Origin: Acidisarcina sp. | Lineage (GTDB): Bacteria > Acidobacteriota > Terriglobia > Terriglobales > Acidobacteriaceae | NCBI GenBank assembly: GCA_035539175.1 | Contig: DATLIY010000011.1 | Span: 62,001 to 126,000, forward strand | Direction of reading: 5' to 3' | Length of the DNA stretch: 64,000 bases | Shown: piece after piece, positions 51,090 through 60,709 of the stretch | Numbering within the stretch: position 1 is the stretch's first letter | Layout of the letters: every line of letters begins with the position of its first letter | Notes under the pieces: generated by a model | The model's input: the letters and a program-made list of their open reading frames with translations, nothing else | Told to the model about the DNA's origin: nothing | Database searches by the model: none | Made by a program: the position numbers and the translations under genes

Positions 51090-52265
51090 GTGTCAGAGAC
51101 CGATCCGTCCGCCCGACCAGGCCGCTATATCGTTAAGCAGTTTGAGGGCGAGACTGTTCGAGCTTTCATGCCTCCACCGTTGCCGCCTGTGCCGCCGGTG
51201 GATCTGGCGCGGTTTCAGATCCTGCTGGAACAGGGCAATCAGGCCATCGGCCGGCTCGACGGTCTGGCCTCGCTCCTTCCCGACCTATCGCTGCTCCTTT
51301 ATACATATGTTCGCAAGGAGGCCGTGCTCTCCTCTCAGATCGAAGGCACGCAGTCTTCGCTTTCTGATCTCCTGCTTTACGAGAACGATGAGGCGCCGGG
51401 AGTGCCCGTAGAGGATGTGCAGGAGGTCTCGAACTATGTCGCGGCCATGAATCACGGTCTGGAGCGAATGCGTTCGGGCTTTCCGTTGAGTCTTAGGCTG
51501 ATTCGGGAGATTCACGAGATTCTGCTCTCCAAAGGAAGAGGCAGCGGCAAGCAGCCGGGCGAGTTTCGCCGCAGCCAAAATTGGATTGGCGGCAGCCGCC
51601 CAGGGAATGCGGTCTTCGTACCGCCTCCTCCGGAACTTCTGAATGAGTGCCTCAGCCAATTGGAGCTATTCCTGCATGACGAGCACACGGGCTTGCCCTT
51701 GCTGATTCGAGCGGGCCTGGTGCATGTGCAATTTGAGACAATTCACCCGTTTCTGGACGGCAACGGACGGCTTGGGCGGCTGCTCATTACGTTCCTGCTT
51801 TGCGCAGAGAGTGCGCTACGGGAGCCGATCCTCTACCTTAGCCTTTATTTCAAAACCAATCGTGCGGGGTACTATGAATTGCTCGACCGCGTACGAACCA
51901 AGGGCGATTGGGAAGCCTGGCTTGATTTCTTCCTGACTGGCGTGCGCGACACCGCCGACCAGGCAGCCAACGCGGCGCGCGAAATTCTGAATCTTTTCAA
52001 CCGCGATCAGAAAAAGATCGAGACGCTCGGCAGGCCCGCCGCCTCCGTACTGCGCGTGTTCCAGCACATGCAGCGAAACCCAATCATCGCGATTCCATCG
52101 ACGGCGAAGCGGATTGGTATCTCCGCTCCGACGGTTGCGAAGTCGCTAGGCCACATGATCGACCTCGGCATCCTCGAAGAGACCACTGGCCGCGAGCGGC
52201 ATCGCCTTTTCGTCTACCGTCGATACTTGGACATCCTCAACGAAGGAACGGAGCCGTTGCGGTGA
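51090..52265 (+). CDS. Fic-domain protein with N-terminal inhibitory motif and C-terminal winged helix
   Basis: In this 391-residue protein the Fic core motif is HPFLDGNGRLGR (219-230), with all residues needed for AMP transfer. The self-inhibitory (S/T)xxxE(G/N) motif is in the N-terminal helix SSQIEG (81-86), making this a class II Fic. A DUF4172-like N-terminal segment is present, and the C-terminal part (NPIIAIPSTAKRIGISAPTVAKSLGHMIDLGILEE as a region) is a winged helix-turn-helix. It probably AMPylates a protein, with the flap (FVPPPP) positioning the target. The start is GTG at 51090. It stands alone just after tRNA-Pro, a spot often used by acquired genes; no integrase or attachment repeat was seen. 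Confidence 0.92.
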   Translation: MSETDPSARPGRYIVKQFEGETVRAFMPPPLPPVPPVDLARFQILLEQGNQAIGRLDGLASLLPDLSLLLYTYVRKEAVLSSQIEGTQSSLSDLLLYENDEAPGVPVEDVQEVSNYVAAMNHGLERMRSGFPLSLRLIREIHEILLSKGRGSGKQPGEFRRSQNWIGGSRPGNAVFVPPPPELLNECLSQLELFLHDEHTGLPLLIRAGLVHVQFETIHPFLDGNGRLGRLLITFLLCAESALREPILYLSLYFKTNRAGYYELLDRVRTKGDWEAWLDFFLTGVRDTADQAANAAREILNLFNRDQKKIETLGRPAASVLRVFQHMQRNPIIAIPSTAKRIGISAPTVAKSLGHMIDLGILEETTGRERHRLFVYRRYLDILNEGTEPLR

Positions 52266-52450
52266 AACGAGGAACTGGAGACTGAACCAGCATCCGGGTA
52301 TCCATATCGCGCGGGCAGCAAACTGCTCCTACCGGTGGAAGTCACGGATTCAGATTCCATTGTTGCCAGCAGAAACCCCTCTACAATCAATTTTCTTCGA
52401 GGACAATTGCGGGCTGGCCTATCGATTTTCGGACGACCGTGAGTGGGTGG

Positions 52451-53791
52451 CTACGGGCGCGAATCAAAGCGCGTGGCGATGACGTCGGTCTGTCCGATGA
52501 CGCTGTTGGTGAAGGAGGTCGCGTTCAACAGAACCTCGAAGTTGGACAGGCTTCCATCGCTTCTTCTTGCCTTGGCGATGATGGGAGCCATCTTCGTGTC
52601 GTTGAAGAGAAAGGCGACGGTCGCCTCGACTCCGACTTGAGAGGTCCCCTCGATGAGAAGCACCTTGCCATTGCTATCCAGGTTGTCCGTAACAGCGATG
52701 TAGCCGAAAACCTTTTGCGAGTCGGTGGTGTAAACGGAGAGCTCCCCAGAGAGAGGCTTGCGGTTTTCGATGTACATGGAGCTTTGCCCCTCGCCGCTAT
52801 AGTGAACGTGAAAGTTCAGGCGGACGTCGAACAGCTCATCCCATGGGTTGTAGACCGGGGCTCCGGAGAGAATGACGTTTGCATTGCGAAAGTCCTCGGG
52901 CCGGAGGCCGCGGGGAAACTTGATCTGGTAGTTCTCGCGACGAAAACGAGGGACCTCCGCAAGGCGGTCTGTAAGCTGCAGGTCCGTCATGGCGATATAA
53001 CGGCGGCTGGCGAGAGGGGCTCCGGCGAATTCCGGGGACTGTGCCTTAGGGGAGTAAAGATATCTGCCGCCGATGTAGTCGGAGAGATGGACCTCGTGAG
53101 TGGAGTGAGCCTGATTGTTGAAAATGTTTAGGCCGGCGTCGCCAGGGACGAAGAGGACGGTCTGTCCGGGGGAGAACATCTCACGCCATAGGGGATCGGT
53201 GGCGGATGAGTGGAGATGCCTGAAGGATAGAAGAGACTGGAGAGCAAGGACAAGCGCGGCTCCCATGATGATGAGTGCGCAGTAAAGCCAAGCTCGCCGG
53301 ATCTTCTTTTCAGGGAAAAGAGCGCTGGAGGGGATGCTGTGGGAGACTGTGCCCTCCTGAGAGAGCGGGTACGGAGGGCGCAGGGGGGCGATCTCCAAAT
53401 CCTGTGAGTGGGACTCGCGGGTCTGGACGAAGGTCGGCAGATATCCTCCGCGGGGCACCTCGATGCGGAGATCGTCAGTTGTTCCTTCCTCCTGATAGTA
53501 GAGAGCGAGGCGCTGGCGAAGCTGCCGGGCAGTTGTGCGCACGATGTTATCTTCCGCAGCGTTGTAGCCGGGTGCCCGTCCAAATACATGAGTTCCAATC
53601 TGCTGTTCGGTGATCTCTTCGGTTCGATTCTCAATCGTACTTCGGACGATGTAGATAAGAAACGCACTCAATCGCCCTGACTTCGCGAAGTTTCGGCTCG
53701 CAATGATCCGTTCTGCTGCCGCCCAGCGAGGATCGGAGATCGTAGCCGATGGGAGATCCTGAAGTTCTTCTCTCTGTTCCAAAAATGGCAT
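52451..53791 (-). CDS. Membrane-anchored winged-helix regulator (divergent from TonB receptor)
   Basis: This protein of about 446 residues has an N-terminal DNA-binding-like domain (about 20-125, including LSAFLIYIVRSTIENRTEEI, EQQIGTHVFGRAPGYNAAED, VRTTARQLRQRL and the wing-like LRIEVPRGGYLPTF) typical of acidobacterial wHTH proteins. One membrane helix follows (AWLYCALIIMGAALVLALQ), then a periplasmic domain of about 240 residues with no enzyme motif. It is ToxR/CadC-like in layout: a one-component sensor that reads the periplasm and binds DNA from the membrane. It is transcribed away from the TonB receptor gene. The ATG at 53791 is preferred to the in-frame start at 53818. Confidence 0.72.
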   Translation of the reverse strand: MPFLEQREELQDLPSATISDPRWAAAERIIASRNFAKSGRLSAFLIYIVRSTIENRTEEITEQQIGTHVFGRAPGYNAAEDNIVRTTARQLRQRLALYYQEEGTTDDLRIEVPRGGYLPTFVQTRESHSQDLEIAPLRPPYPLSQEGTVSHSIPSSALFPEKKIRRAWLYCALIIMGAALVLALQSLLSFRHLHSSATDPLWREMFSPGQTVLFVPGDAGLNIFNNQAHSTHEVHLSDYIGGRYLYSPKAQSPEFAGAPLASRRYIAMTDLQLTDRLAEVPRFRRENYQIKFPRGLRPEDFRNANVILSGAPVYNPWDELFDVRLNFHVHYSGEGQSSMYIENRKPLSGELSVYTTDSQKVFGYIAVTDNLDSNGKVLLIEGTSQVGVEATVAFLFNDTKMAPIIAKARRSDGSLSNFEVLLNATSFTNSVIGQTDVIATRFDSRP

Positions 53792-54011
53792 GAATCCAAC
53801 TCTCCCCAACCATAGCAATGAAGTATGTCGAAACGATGAACTGTTTCTTTTTCGTTAACAAAGCCTGCTTACAAAGGTTTTACGTATGTAACCTCCTGTG
53901 AACCACCTCACGGGTGGCAGCTTTACGGGCGAAGATGTCTCGGTACTCAGCTTCAATCAAGCAAGACCGGCGATCACTCCCGATTGCCGGGTTCTATACA
54001 CGCGAAATTCC

Positions 54012-54019
54012 AGGGGAGG
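54012..54019 (+). promoter_or_regulatory. Ribosome binding site deciding the TonB-receptor start
   Basis: AGGGGAGG lies 5 nt before an in-frame TTG at 54025. The upstream ATG at 53914 has no such site, and the export signal fits the TTG better. Confidence 0.6.
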
Positions 54020-54024
54020 ATGTA

Positions 54025-57000
54025 TTGTCGGTAAAGCGGTTTCTTCGAAGCTCTCATTCGGTTATTCGGGAAGCGTCACCAACACCACAATTGAGAAACA
54101 GGCGGGGACGATTTGTTTCCCTGCTTGCTCTTCTTCTGCTGGTTATCTTCCATATGGCAGGGTTTGCGCAGCAGGGTTCGAATGCAGGGCTTACCGGCAT
54201 GGTCACGGACCGATCCGGCAGCGGTGTGGGCAATGCGCACGTTGTGGCGGCCAACCATGAGACCGGCGTCATCTACACGGCTAAAGCCACCGAGGCTGGA
54301 GTCTACACCATCCCCTCGCTGCCTCCCGGCGTCTATGATGTCTCGGCCACTCATGAGGGCTATAACAAGGCGGTCGTCAAGGACATCACTTCTTACGTAG
54401 GGCAACTGATCACGGTGAACCTGAACCTTGACATTGCATCCACCTCGGACACCGTAACAGTGTCGAGTGACGCGCAACTTCTCGAAACGGGTTCACCGCA
54501 GATTGACTACATCATCGGCAAGAAGGAGATGGAAGACTGGCCGCTCATCGCTACCTCAGATGGTGAGCGCGACGTCTCTCAATTCCTCTATAACAACTTG
54601 CCCGGCGCGACCGGGGTCTCATTCACCGGTTCGATCAACGGTGGGCAGACGAGGTCGAACGAGATCTATTTGGAAGGAGTGCCGCTGGGCACGATGGACA
54701 CTGCCGAGGAGGGCATCAGTGTCGATGCCGTTCGCGAGCTCAACCTGCAGGTTGGGGTCATGAATGCGCAATACAACGGCGGCGGTACAGCAGTGACCAA
54801 CCTCGCCGTCAAGTCAGGTACCAACCAGATCCACGGCTCGCTTATCGCCATTCTGCAAAACGAGGACATGAATGCGAACAGCTACGCCGCAAAGCAGGCA
54901 GGTCGCGAGCGTGCGCAGGACCGGTTCACGACCTACGGCGGCACAGTGGGCGGCCCCGTGTATACTCCCAAAATATACGGCGGCAGAAACAAGAGTTTCT
55001 TTTTCTTCGACTTTGAGCGGGACCAGATTAAGAACCTTGGGTACGGCGGAGCGAATGCTACTCTTCCCACCCAGGCGATGCTGGGCGGGGACTTCTCGGC
55101 GTGGCTGAGTCCGGCATTGACCCTCGACTCGCGCTCGGGCACGACCGTCACCCAGGACATCCTGGGCCGCCCAGTCGTCTTCGGGCAGATCTACGACCCA
55201 GCAACGACTCGCATCCTCAAGACTGGGCAGATTGACACGGTAACCGGGCTAAAGTCCACAGGCAATGGCTTCGTCCGCGATCCCTTCCCTGGCAACAAGA
55301 TCAGTCCGTCCCGCTTCGATCCTGTGGCAGCAAACCTGCTGAAGCTGAACTGGCCCAAGAATTACCTGAGCAGTCAGGTTGTGGGCAACATTCCCACCTT
55401 GGCCAAGACGCTCCCGCTGCTAGTGCAGAAGTTCTACACGATCAAGTTCGATCAGGTTCTGACGGCGAATCAGAGGCTCTCCATTCTGTTCGACGACAAC
55501 CAGCGCAGCAATATTAACGGCGGAACATATTGGTCTCTGCCCAGCGACAAAAACATCCTCGACGTGGCCTACAATCAGGCCTTCCATACGCAGATCACTC
55601 GCGTGAACCACTACTGGACGCTCTCTCCGACGATCTCGAACCACGTTGGTGCCGGCTACTTCCGCATTCCCATCTCGTTCAACAGCGTGGATCAGCGGAA
55701 CTGGGCCTCTCAGCTCGGTATACCGAACTTCAGCGGAATGGGCTTCCCCACGTTCGATTTTACGGGTAGCACTTCTCTCGGCGGAGGAACGAAGACGCTG
55801 GGTGTTGCCGGCTCGTACCAGGGCCAACTACGCTCCAACTCTGACTTCATGGTGATTGATCAGGTGTACGTTAGCCGTGGAGCTCATCAGATGCAGGGGG
55901 GCTTTGAAGGCCGCTTCTACCTGAGCAACTGGACCAACGGCAATGCTCCGGGCACCTACCAATTCAGCAGCGCGATGACCGACGACGGTACCTCGACCGC
56001 CAGCTACGCGGGTAATTCATTCGCCAGTCTGCTGCTCGGGCAGGTGAACTCCCTGTCCAGTACCGTATACGCTGGTACGCAGCACTACCGCCGCCGCCAA
56101 GCCGGAGTCTACTTTCAGGACGACTGGAAGGCAGCCCGAAACTTCACCTTGAATCTCGGCCTTCGCTGGGAATTCATCGGCAAGCTATACGAGACCAATG
56201 GGCAATGGAGTGGCGTTGACCTGACCATTCCCAACCCCGCAGCCGCCGGTCTGCCGGGAGCCCTCGTCTTCGCCAGCCAGCTTGGCAAGAAAAGCTTTGA
56301 GAATCCCGACTGGCGGGTCTTCCTTCCTCGCGTCGGGTTCGCGTACAACCCTGATCCACGAATCGTCTTCCGCGGGGGCTTTGGCATCAACTCTCAGGCG
56401 CCGGTCTATAGCGCTGAGCCTTTCCAGGGCCAAACACTACCGCCTACTACGGGCTACTCTGCGTCGATCGCGGTTGACGCAACGCACAACCCGCAGCCGT
56501 ACGCCGGCATGGCGGTGGCGAAGCTCAGTGACCCGTATCCGGCTCCTACAACGTCCTTGCCGAACTACAACCCGGCACAGCTAAACCTGCAGAGTGTCAC
56601 GGTGAATAATCCAGCCGGCTCGAAGCCCCTGACCTACGCGAGCTATACGATGGGAATCCAGGTGGACATGGGCCGAGGCGTCATCGCCCAAATCAATTAC
56701 GTTGGCAACGTGGCCCGCAGAATCCGTCAGGCCGCGCTGACGCAGATGAACCAGCTCCCTCTCAGCGCTCTGCAAACCTATGGTGATGCGTTGTTGGACA
56801 ACATCAAGATTCACCCGGAGATTCCCAAGCCCTATCCGACTTTCGCCGGGACGGTGCGCCAAGCTCTTGCGCCCTATCCGCAGTTTGCGGGAGGCGGTGT
56901 CTCCTTGTTTGATCCTGGCGCCGGCTGGTCCCGTTACGATGCGATGCAGGTGACGCTTACGAAGCGGGTGAACTCCGGACTCTCCATCTTCGCAACGTAC

Positions 57001-57690
57001 TCCTGGTCGAAGACCCTGACCAATACCAACGGCGGATTGCAGGATGTGTCCAACAAGCAGGCCGCCAAGGCTGAGGCGTCCTTCATCCACGTCCCGCAGA
57101 TGTTCAAGCTCACGGCTATCTATGATTTGCCGATCGGGAAGGGTAAGCTGCTGAACGTACACGGCCCGCTCGACTGGATCGCTGGTGGCTGGAAGCTCTC
57201 CGGCAATGGCATCTACCAGTCGGGCGACACCCTCACCATCACGGACAGCTTCGTAAGCAACGGCATTTTCGCGACCACCCGGCCCAACTTCACAGGCCAG
57301 GCCGTCCGACTCAACCAGAAGGGCTTCATCGATACGGTTCACAACCGGGGCCCGGTCTATCTCAATCCGGCTGCGTTCACTCATGTCCCATATACCTCAA
57401 ACAACAAGGTGGCCCTGACGACAGGCAACGTCCCCTCGGTTCTTCCGGGAATCCAGGGGCCCGGTTATGCATACGAGAACATGGGACTCCAGAAAGCATT
57501 CAGCTTTGGCGAGACCCGCAGCTTTTCGCTGCGTGTCGTCGCGGCCAACGCCCTCAACCGTGCCGGACTCGGCGATCCTGTGACTGATATCAACAACGCA
57601 AATTTCGGACGCATTCTGAGCACACAGGCGGCCACGCGTCAGAACTTCACTCCACGTACTGTGCAGGTTGAGGCGCACCTAACCTTCTAA
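54025..57690 (+). CDS. TonB-dependent receptor, Oar-like, with carboxypeptidase-regulatory-like N-domain
   Basis: This protein of about 1,221 residues has a signal peptide (FVSLLALLLLVIFHMAGFAQ), a CarbopepD_reg-like beta-sandwich (GLTGMVTDRSGSGVGNAHVV, GVYTIPSLPPGVYDVSATHEG) and a plug domain (LPGATGVSFTGSINGGQTRSN, GGGTAVTNLAVKSGTNQIHG). A long outer-membrane beta-barrel follows and ends in the aromatic-terminated VEAHLTF. It imports a large or bulky ligand, or acts in adhesion as the myxobacterial Oar does. The acidobacterial relatives are often tied to polymer use. A phosphoesterase gene follows after a strong hairpin, and a membrane regulator is divergent. The ligand is not known. Confidence 0.9.
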   Translation: MSVKRFLRSSHSVIREASPTPQLRNRRGRFVSLLALLLLVIFHMAGFAQQGSNAGLTGMVTDRSGSGVGNAHVVAANHETGVIYTAKATEAGVYTIPSLPPGVYDVSATHEGYNKAVVKDITSYVGQLITVNLNLDIASTSDTVTVSSDAQLLETGSPQIDYIIGKKEMEDWPLIATSDGERDVSQFLYNNLPGATGVSFTGSINGGQTRSNEIYLEGVPLGTMDTAEEGISVDAVRELNLQVGVMNAQYNGGGTAVTNLAVKSGTNQIHGSLIAILQNEDMNANSYAAKQAGRERAQDRFTTYGGTVGGPVYTPKIYGGRNKSFFFFDFERDQIKNLGYGGANATLPTQAMLGGDFSAWLSPALTLDSRSGTTVTQDILGRPVVFGQIYDPATTRILKTGQIDTVTGLKSTGNGFVRDPFPGNKISPSRFDPVAANLLKLNWPKNYLSSQVVGNIPTLAKTLPLLVQKFYTIKFDQVLTANQRLSILFDDNQRSNINGGTYWSLPSDKNILDVAYNQAFHTQITRVNHYWTLSPTISNHVGAGYFRIPISFNSVDQRNWASQLGIPNFSGMGFPTFDFTGSTSLGGGTKTLGVAGSYQGQLRSNSDFMVIDQVYVSRGAHQMQGGFEGRFYLSNWTNGNAPGTYQFSSAMTDDGTSTASYAGNSFASLLLGQVNSLSSTVYAGTQHYRRRQAGVYFQDDWKAARNFTLNLGLRWEFIGKLYETNGQWSGVDLTIPNPAAAGLPGALVFASQLGKKSFENPDWRVFLPRVGFAYNPDPRIVFRGGFGINSQAPVYSAEPFQGQTLPPTTGYSASIAVDATHNPQPYAGMAVAKLSDPYPAPTTSLPNYNPAQLNLQSVTVNNPAGSKPLTYASYTMGIQVDMGRGVIAQINYVGNVARRIRQAALTQMNQLPLSALQTYGDALLDNIKIHPEIPKPYPTFAGTVRQALAPYPQFAGGGVSLFDPGAGWSRYDAMQVTLTKRVNSGLSIFATYSWSKTLTNTNGGLQDVSNKQAAKAEASFIHVPQMFKLTAIYDLPIGKGKLLNVHGPLDWIAGGWKLSGNGIYQSGDTLTITDSFVSNGIFATTRPNFTGQAVRLNQKGFIDTVHNRGPVYLNPAAFTHVPYTSNNKVALTTGNVPSVLPGIQGPGYAYENMGLQKAFSFGETRSFSLRVVAANALNRAGLGDPVTDINNANFGRILSTQAATRQNFTPRTVQVEAHLTF

Positions 57691-57694
57691 CTCC

Positions 57695-57743
57695 GGCCAC
57701 GCGCGTCGAGCGCTGAGTCTGGCGCTCCGCGCACGTGGCCTTT
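57695..57743 (+). terminator. Strong hairpin between TonB receptor and phosphoesterase genes
   Basis: GGCCACG-CGCG-GAGCGC on the left arm (57695-57712) pairs with GCGCTC-CGCG-CGTGGCC on the right (57722-57740), with small bulges. TTT follows at 57741-57743. It should end or attenuate the receptor transcript. Confidence 0.65.
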
Positions 57744-57807
57744 CAATAAAACACTGAACTTTTTAGCTCACGCAGAGAGTAAAGAGAGCGAACGGAGAGT
57801 TTCACCA

Positions 57808-60465
57808 ATGCCGATACGTCACAGAATTTCCCCGCTCGGTGTAGCTGCCGCGCTCCTTGCGGTGTCGGCCATTGGCGCGAACCGTCCGAGCCTGGCGCAA
57901 ACAGCCGAACCCTCTACTTCTGTGAAGGATCATCCGCTCGGCGAACAGACAATGCGGCTCCCGCGGCACTTCGCGGACGGTGCCGACCTTCCCAACGGTT
58001 GGCGCATCACGCCGGCCGGTAAGGTCATTGCCACAGTCGGAGACCTCATTACGAATCTCACCGTCTCGCCCGACGGAAAGATCGTCGTCTCTCTTAACTC
58101 CGGCTTTTTACCGCATGGACTCGATGTCTTCGACGCCATAACGCATAAGCAACTGCAACACATCAAGCTGACCTCAGCATGGTTGGGAATGGCATGGTCT
58201 TCGGATGGTCATACGCTCTTTGTCTCTGGCGGGAATGCCTCCGGCAGCAAGAGCAAGAGCGATCCGGTTGCGCCTATCTATTTGTTCTCTTATGCGAATG
58301 GATTGCTGAGCAATGAGCCGACGGGAAGATTGGTTGAGACAATCGATCCGAAGGAGGTCTCCTGGTCCGGCGTTGCGTATCTCCCGGGGAAACATTGGCT
58401 CTATGCAGCCAACAGGGGAACCGGCGAAAATCCGAGCAATGTTGTGGTTTTTGATGCGGAGACACACAAGATTGTTACTCGCATTCCGGTGGAGGTATCG
58501 CCTTACCAGGTGCTTCTGAGCGCCGATGGGAGACGGCTCTTTGTCTCGAACTGGTCGAGCGAATCGATCAGTATTATCGATACGAACAACAACAAGGTTC
58601 TGCGTACACTGCATGTCGGGATGAACCCAAATGATTTGAAACTCTCCGCGGATGGAAGGCTTTTTATTGCCTGCTCCAACGACAACACGGTGTGGGTGAT
58701 CGACACGCATACGCTACAGGTGACGGAGCGCCTTTCGACGACAATGACCCCGCTCGCTCCGGAAGGCTCGACGCCGAACGCACTTGCAATCGACAATACA
58801 CATCATCTGCTGTACATCGCGAACGCCGATAACAATTCGATTGCTGTGGCGAGCATCGATAACCGAACACACAGCACTATCGTCGGTTTTATTCCTACAG
58901 GATGGTATCCTTCGGCGCTTGCGCTAGCAGATCATAACGGCACGCTGTACATCGGCAATACCAAGGGAGAAGAGGGGCATCCAGATCCATTGGGGCCGCA
59001 TAGTCCCCTCACAGAGAGAGATATTCCCTTCTCAGAGGCTGCCCCTGGTTCATCCATTTCTCCTTTTGCGTCGGGAATTTTTTCGCAAGGCAGAGGAAGT
59101 GTGCACACGGTCCAGACAGGCAGCATCGAGATGCTTTCGGTCGTCGGATTAAAGGAGAAGCTTCAGGGCTGGACGCGGCAGGTGGCGAAGAACACTCCGT
59201 ATAAGGACTCGTTGCTTGCGGAGACAAAGAAGCCGCTGGAGCCGAGCATTCTTCCACAGAGCGTAGGGGAGCCGAGTCCCATTAAGCACATCATTTACAT
59301 CATCAAGGAGAACCGTAGCTACGACCAGGTCTTCGGCGATATACCGGGTAGCAACGGTGATCCGCGGCTGGCGATCTTTGGAGAAAAGGTCACGCCGAAC
59401 CAGCATGCGCTGGCGAAGGAGTATGTCGTTCTCGACAATCTTTACTGCGATGGCGAAGTGAGTCAGGATGGGCATTTCTGGTCAACCGCGGCCTATGCCA
59501 CGGACTTTAATGAGAAGCAGTGGCCGGCTCGCTATGCTGGGATCACTAAAGGTGAATACCTTACCCACGCGGAGATTCCTTCCGGAGGCTTCATATGGGA
59601 TCTGGCGCGGCGCAAGGGACTGACATACCACATCTATGAAGAGATGACGACCTCTGCCAAGAATGGATCGGTATGGGAAGCGACTCCCGCGCCAGGGATG
59701 GATGGTCTCTATGGCCATTACACGAAGGAGTTCGCGGGCGACATCGCCGTGCGGGATGGGGAGAAGGTGAAGATTTTTCTTCGCGAGTTTGACGAGTGGG
59801 CGAATAACTACGATAGCTCAGACGCTGGAAAGCGCTTGCCAAACCTGATTGTGATGCGGATGCTGGAAGACCATACAGTTGGGACACGACCTGGCTGGAA
59901 TACCCCGACGGCGATGGTGGCGGATAACGACTATGCCATCGGGCAGCTCGTCGATACTGTGACGCACAGCCGCTACTGGCCGAATACAGCGATCTTCATC
60001 ATTGAAGACGACGCGCAGGATGGAGCGGACCATATAGATGCGCGCCGTACGGTAGGGCTTGTTCTCAGCCCATATGTGAAGCGCGGCATCGTGGATAGCA
60101 CGCTGTACACAACGTCCTCGATGCTGCGATCGATGGAGCTGTTGCTTGGGCTGCCACCGATGAGCCAGTACGATGCGGCGGCTATGCCGCTGTTCGCTTC
60201 GTTCGGAACGATGCCGGTGATGAAGCCCTTCAATCGAATCGCTCCGCTCGTCGACACCAATGAGAAGAACACGAAAGACTCTGCAGGTGCCAAACAAAGC
60301 AGCAGGATGGATTTCTCCGGAGTGGACCGCGCTCCGATGCATGCTCTGAATGAAATTATCTGGAAGAGCGTCAAGGGCAAGGACTCGGTGATGCCTCCGC
60401 CGGTGCATCGCTTCCGCCCGATCGTCGATGTGAGCGGCTCGGGCAAGGACGATGACAGGTACTGA
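57808..60465 (+). CDS. Exported beta-propeller plus phosphoesterase (AcpA/phospholipase C-like)
   Basis: This 885-residue protein has a signal peptide (GVAAALLAVSAIGANRPSLAQ), then an N-terminal YVTN/seven-bladed beta-propeller (about 60-470; repeats such as LSADGRRLFVSNWSSESISI and NNKVLRTLHVG). A C-terminal phosphoesterase domain of the PF04185 type follows, with IIKENRSYDQVFGD (E501-N502) and FIIEDDAQDGADHID (about 730-744) contributing metal and phosphate ligands. Family members include acid phosphatases and phospholipases C. It would release phosphate from organic esters outside the cytoplasm. The propeller may bind polymer or membrane. CGGAGAG precedes the ATG. Position after the TonB receptor suggests a joint nutrient-acquisition role. 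Confidence 0.88.
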   Translation: MPIRHRISPLGVAAALLAVSAIGANRPSLAQTAEPSTSVKDHPLGEQTMRLPRHFADGADLPNGWRITPAGKVIATVGDLITNLTVSPDGKIVVSLNSGFLPHGLDVFDAITHKQLQHIKLTSAWLGMAWSSDGHTLFVSGGNASGSKSKSDPVAPIYLFSYANGLLSNEPTGRLVETIDPKEVSWSGVAYLPGKHWLYAANRGTGENPSNVVVFDAETHKIVTRIPVEVSPYQVLLSADGRRLFVSNWSSESISIIDTNNNKVLRTLHVGMNPNDLKLSADGRLFIACSNDNTVWVIDTHTLQVTERLSTTMTPLAPEGSTPNALAIDNTHHLLYIANADNNSIAVASIDNRTHSTIVGFIPTGWYPSALALADHNGTLYIGNTKGEEGHPDPLGPHSPLTERDIPFSEAAPGSSISPFASGIFSQGRGSVHTVQTGSIEMLSVVGLKEKLQGWTRQVAKNTPYKDSLLAETKKPLEPSILPQSVGEPSPIKHIIYIIKENRSYDQVFGDIPGSNGDPRLAIFGEKVTPNQHALAKEYVVLDNLYCDGEVSQDGHFWSTAAYATDFNEKQWPARYAGITKGEYLTHAEIPSGGFIWDLARRKGLTYHIYEEMTTSAKNGSVWEATPAPGMDGLYGHYTKEFAGDIAVRDGEKVKIFLREFDEWANNYDSSDAGKRLPNLIVMRMLEDHTVGTRPGWNTPTAMVADNDYAIGQLVDTVTHSRYWPNTAIFIIEDDAQDGADHIDARRTVGLVLSPYVKRGIVDSTLYTTSSMLRSMELLLGLPPMSQYDAAAMPLFASFGTMPVMKPFNRIAPLVDTNEKNTKDSAGAKQSSRMDFSGVDRAPMHALNEIIWKSVKGKDSVMPPPVHRFRPIVDVSGSGKDDDRY

Positions 60466-60709
60466 TATTTTCCGCCGAGAAGGGGCGCCTTCGGGCATTT
60501 CTCCGGCTTCATCGAACACGAAGCCGGAATAGACTCCACCGCCGGCCCGAACGTGGCCCGGGTCAAGCGAGGGCACGTATCGCGCTTCCAGTGGTATGAG
60601 AAATCGTTACGCGTACGTGAGCTGGCTGCGGAACATCAGACAGATGAGGAGCGGACTGAAATCGAAGATGCGGCTTTGACGTAAACTGCCCGTCGTTGTG
60701 ATAGCAGCT

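Noticed and set aside
50952-54024. Genomic island with attachment sites starting at tRNA-Pro
   Set aside because: No second copy of the tRNA 3' segment and no integrase were seen in the window. Kept only as a hypothesis for the Fic gene.
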